64,000 nucleotides of DNA, taken from positions 124,001-188,000 of the forward strand of contig NZ_MSMP01000003.1 of the NCBI RefSeq assembly GCF_001936575.1, written 5' to 3'. Both the position numbers and the translations under genes were made by a program. The DNA is from Tenacibaculum agarivorans (lineage in GTDB: Bacteria > Bacteroidota > Bacteroidia > Flavobacteriales > Flavobacteriaceae). Positions 61,953 to 64,000 of this stretch are shown piece after piece. Position 1 is the first letter of the stretch, and each line of letters opens with the position of its first letter. Below the pieces are notes generated by a model, which saw only the letters and a list, made by a program, of their open reading frames with translations, did not search any database and was not told the origin of the DNA.

Positions 61953-62825
61953 ATGTCGATTATGAGAATTGTATCTTTTTTAATAGTGGTATTGGTAATT
62001 ACTAGTTGCAAGTTAGACAAAGAACCAATTCATACTACTACTGAAATTAGGAGTAAAGATTCATTAATTATTAATGATACTGTTATCATTCAACTTAATA
62101 CGGAAGAATTACAACAAAATGTAAAAATTAACCCTATAAAATCAGATGAAGATGATAGTAACTTTATCAAAGATTATGTGGTGCATAAACAGCTGTATAA
62201 AGAAACAGATAATTATATAATTGATTTCTGTTATCCTCAGTTAGATGAAAATTACAATCCCAAATTTGAACTTTTCAATGATTTTATTGAAAATGAATTA
62301 ATACAACTTTCTAGAGTAGAGCAAGATCTTTTAGAAAGTCAAGAACTATTGTGTGATACATTACATTATAAACCAATACGAGAACATAGAATAGCGGAAT
62401 ATAAAATTTATCAGCAAAAAGAAACCCACATAAGCATACTGTTTTATTTAGAAAATCACTATGCGCAAACCAAAGCAGCTTACTACACTTTTAAAACAGT
62501 AAATTTTGATAAGATAAAAGGAAAATTACTTCACTTCGAAGATTACTTTTTACCTGGAAGTTTATCAGAAGTTCATAACATTTTAAATTCAGAAATTAGA
62601 ACACAGATAGCTGAAGGAGATTTATTTTACGAATGTTTCGAAGTAAGTTTAGATGATTTTAAAATAGCTAAAAATGACTTTGTAATCAATGATGATCATG
62701 TCATATTTTATTTTAATGATTGTATAATGTGTCCTTCATTTGTGGGAGCATACAGTATTGAAATTCCTTTAGAAAAATTAACACCAGTATTACAACAAAA
62801 TTGGTCAGATCGCTTCATTTTATAA
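61953..62825 (+). CDS. DUF3298/RsiV-like lipoprotein
   Basis: The 290-residue lipoprotein has its lipid Cys in VITSCKLD (residue 19). The C-terminal half resembles the DUF3298 fold of RsiV-type proteins: LLHFEDYFLPGS, VHNILNSEIRTQIA and VIFYFNDCIMCPSFVGAYSI followed by EIPLEKLTPVL. A CIMC Cys pair lies in it. The signal peptide starts a few residues after the first Met; the Met at residue 4 is an alternative. The upstream Fnr-like box suggests control by the adjacent regulator. The copper ATPase gene follows 71 bp downstream. Confidence 0.75.
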   Translation: MSIMRIVSFLIVVLVITSCKLDKEPIHTTTEIRSKDSLIINDTVIIQLNTEELQQNVKINPIKSDEDDSNFIKDYVVHKQLYKETDNYIIDFCYPQLDENYNPKFELFNDFIENELIQLSRVEQDLLESQELLCDTLHYKPIREHRIAEYKIYQQKETHISILFYLENHYAQTKAAYYTFKTVNFDKIKGKLLHFEDYFLPGSLSEVHNILNSEIRTQIAEGDLFYECFEVSLDDFKIAKNDFVINDDHVIFYFNDCIMCPSFVGAYSIEIPLEKLTPVLQQNWSDRFIL

Positions 62826-62834
62826 TATCAAAAC

Positions 62835-62846
62835 TGATTAATATCA
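62835..62846. promoter_or_regulatory. Fnr-like box upstream of the copper ATPase
   Basis: TGAT-TAAT-ATCA lies with its centre about 56 bp upstream of the ATPase start (62897). The spacing is close to that of the boxes at 59546 and 61898. Confidence 0.5.
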
Positions 62847-62896
62847 TAGTTTACTTTTCTTTTCATATGGAAATTTGCTTTACGTAAATCGTGTAT

Positions 62897-64000
62897 ATGA
62901 AAACAACATGTTATCACTGTGGAGATGAATGTAACGAACATCAAAAAATAGAATTTGATGATAAATCATTTTGTTGCAATGGTTGTAAAACAGTATATGA
63001 GATTTTTTCGCTAAACAATTTAACATGTTATTACGATCTGCAAGAAAGTCCGGGAGCTACACCATTAGACATTCAAGGAAAATACGATTATTTAGATGAC
63101 GAAAGTATTATTGAAAAATTACTTTCGTTTAACGATGAAAATGTTCAGATTGTAGATTTATATATTCCACATATTCATTGTAGCTCATGTATTTGGGTGT
63201 TAGAAAATCTTCAGAAACTTCAAAAAGGAATCGTAACTACACAAGTCAATTTTCCTAAAAAAAGCATACGTATTACATACAAAGTTGATCAAATTAGTCT
63301 AAAGGAAATAGTAGTACTGTTGAGTTCCATAGGTTACGAACCTTATATTTCTTTAGAAGATTATGAATCAGGAAGTAAAAATGTCGATCGTAGTTTAATT
63401 TATAAGTTAGGTTTGGCTGGTTTTGCTTTTGGAAATGTAATGTTACTTTCTTTTCCAGAATACTTTGAAGTGAATGAATTTTGGTTAGAGAAGTATAAGC
63501 ACACATTTCGTTGGTTAATGTTTGCTTTTTCCATTCCTGTAGTTGTGTATGCTGCACAGGATTATTTAATTTCTGCATATAAAGGTTTACGATCTAAATT
63601 ATTGAATATAGATGTTCCTATAGCATTGGGGATTTTAGTGCTTTTTATTAGAAGTGCTGTAGAAGTACTCTTTGATTTAGGAAGTGGTTTTTTCGACAGC
63701 TTAACAGGTTTGATTTTCTTTTTATTATTAGGCAAATTCTTTCAGCAAAAAACATACAATTATCTATCCTTTGAACGTGATTATAAATCCTATTTTCCTA
63801 TTGCTGTCACAAAAGTGAGTAAAAACGGAAATGAAGAAACGATTCAGATTTATAAGATTGAAAAAGGAGATCGCATTTTAATTCGAAATCAAGAATTAAT
63901 TCCTGTAGATGGAATTCTAATCAATGGAAATGCTCAAATCGATTACAGTTTTGTTACTGGTGAAGCAAATCCGGTTCAGAAAAAATCAGGAGATAAATTA
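62897..64000 (+). CDS. ccoI: CcoI-type heavy-metal P-type ATPase (cut by the window end)
   Basis: The first 368 codons run to the right edge without a stop. A CcoI/FixI-type zinc-ribbon-like metal-binding region comes first (CYHCGDEC at 5-12 and CCNGC at 26-30). An HMA-like domain with CSSC (95-98) follows, then membrane helices (from about 175). The visible end carries the actuator region with LIPVDGILINGN and the motif VTGEA. The phosphorylation site DKTGT and the rest lie outside the window. CcoI supplies copper to cbb3-type cytochrome oxidase. The gene symbol rests on the N-terminal domain and context; a general copper exporter is the alternative. Confidence 0.75.
   Translation, partial: MKTTCYHCGDECNEHQKIEFDDKSFCCNGCKTVYEIFSLNNLTCYYDLQESPGATPLDIQGKYDYLDDESIIEKLLSFNDENVQIVDLYIPHIHCSSCIWVLENLQKLQKGIVTTQVNFPKKSIRITYKVDQISLKEIVVLLSSIGYEPYISLEDYESGSKNVDRSLIYKLGLAGFAFGNVMLLSFPEYFEVNEFWLEKYKHTFRWLMFAFSIPVVVYAAQDYLISAYKGLRSKLLNIDVPIALGILVLFIRSAVEVLFDLGSGFFDSLTGLIFFLLLGKFFQQKTYNYLSFERDYKSYFPIAVTKVSKNGNEETIQIYKIEKGDRILIRNQELIPVDGILINGNAQIDYSFVTGEANPVQKKSGDKL

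Overview
The window comes from the chromosome of an AT-rich Bacteroidota bacterium, almost certainly a marine member of the Flavobacteriaceae (Tenacibaculum-like; the genus is an inference). The signs are TAnnTTTG -7 promoter boxes, few Shine-Dalgarno sequences, many lipoproteins with short signal peptides, a type IX secretion C-terminal signal, a six-domain S1 protein, a split transketolase and several Flavobacteriia-type beta-barrel proteins. No rRNA, insertion sequence, prophage or CRISPR array was seen. Two tRNA genes lie at 2.6-2.8 kb.

Layout. 0-14.5 kb is mostly minus-strand housekeeping: an S41 lipoprotein, tRNA-Leu and tRNA-Lys, aroK, a PRTase, an S4 protein, an FKBP lipoprotein, beta-barrels, a transketolase C-half, maf, smpB, a SPOR protein, a THUMP-like methyltransferase, a pentapeptide-repeat protein and prmC. 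14.5-27.1 kb is plus-strand: ribD, HAD, EamA and YigZ genes, a membrane protein paired with a pYEATS protein, rpsA, glmM, a PLP enzyme with an M14 peptidase, an Lrp regulator and truC. 27.2-39.5 kb is rich in regulators: AraC, a 7TMR-DISM kinase, a BlaI/BlaR1-type pair in which the peptidase is fused to a LytM domain, and a LytS/LytTR pair, with membrane and S41 proteins. 39.5-49.3 kb encodes exported hydrolases (LamG lipoprotein, gamma-glutamyltransferase, PhoD-type phosphatase, dienelactone hydrolase, a VPS10/BNR protein) and an aminotransferase. 49.4-58.3 kb is an accessory region. 58.6-64 kb looks like an oxygen or redox module: TerB-like genes, a PAS kinase, a receiver-Crp/Fnr fusion, a lipoprotein and the start of a CcoI-type copper ATPase.

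The most striking locus is at about 52.3-57.9 kb. Five tandem genes for 35-41 residue peptides share a leader (EFxIExLExRLEM), and each has exactly one Trp and two Cys in a variable tail. A terminator-like hairpin follows. Next is a fusion of a class I isoprenyl-diphosphate synthase with a squalene-cyclase-like alpha/alpha toroid. It overlaps a PqqD-like/M50 protease/MauE-DoxX/thioredoxin fusion. I read this as a candidate ribosomally made, prenylated and/or disulfide-bonded peptide pathway, loosely analogous to ComQ/ComX. To my knowledge it is undescribed; the function is inference.

Other points of interest are a compact predicted pseudoknot at 10365-10420, paired BlaI-type operators at 34562-34597, and three TGAT-N4-ATCA boxes plus one TGAC-N4-GTCA box, each about 50-65 bp upstream of a gene in the redox module.
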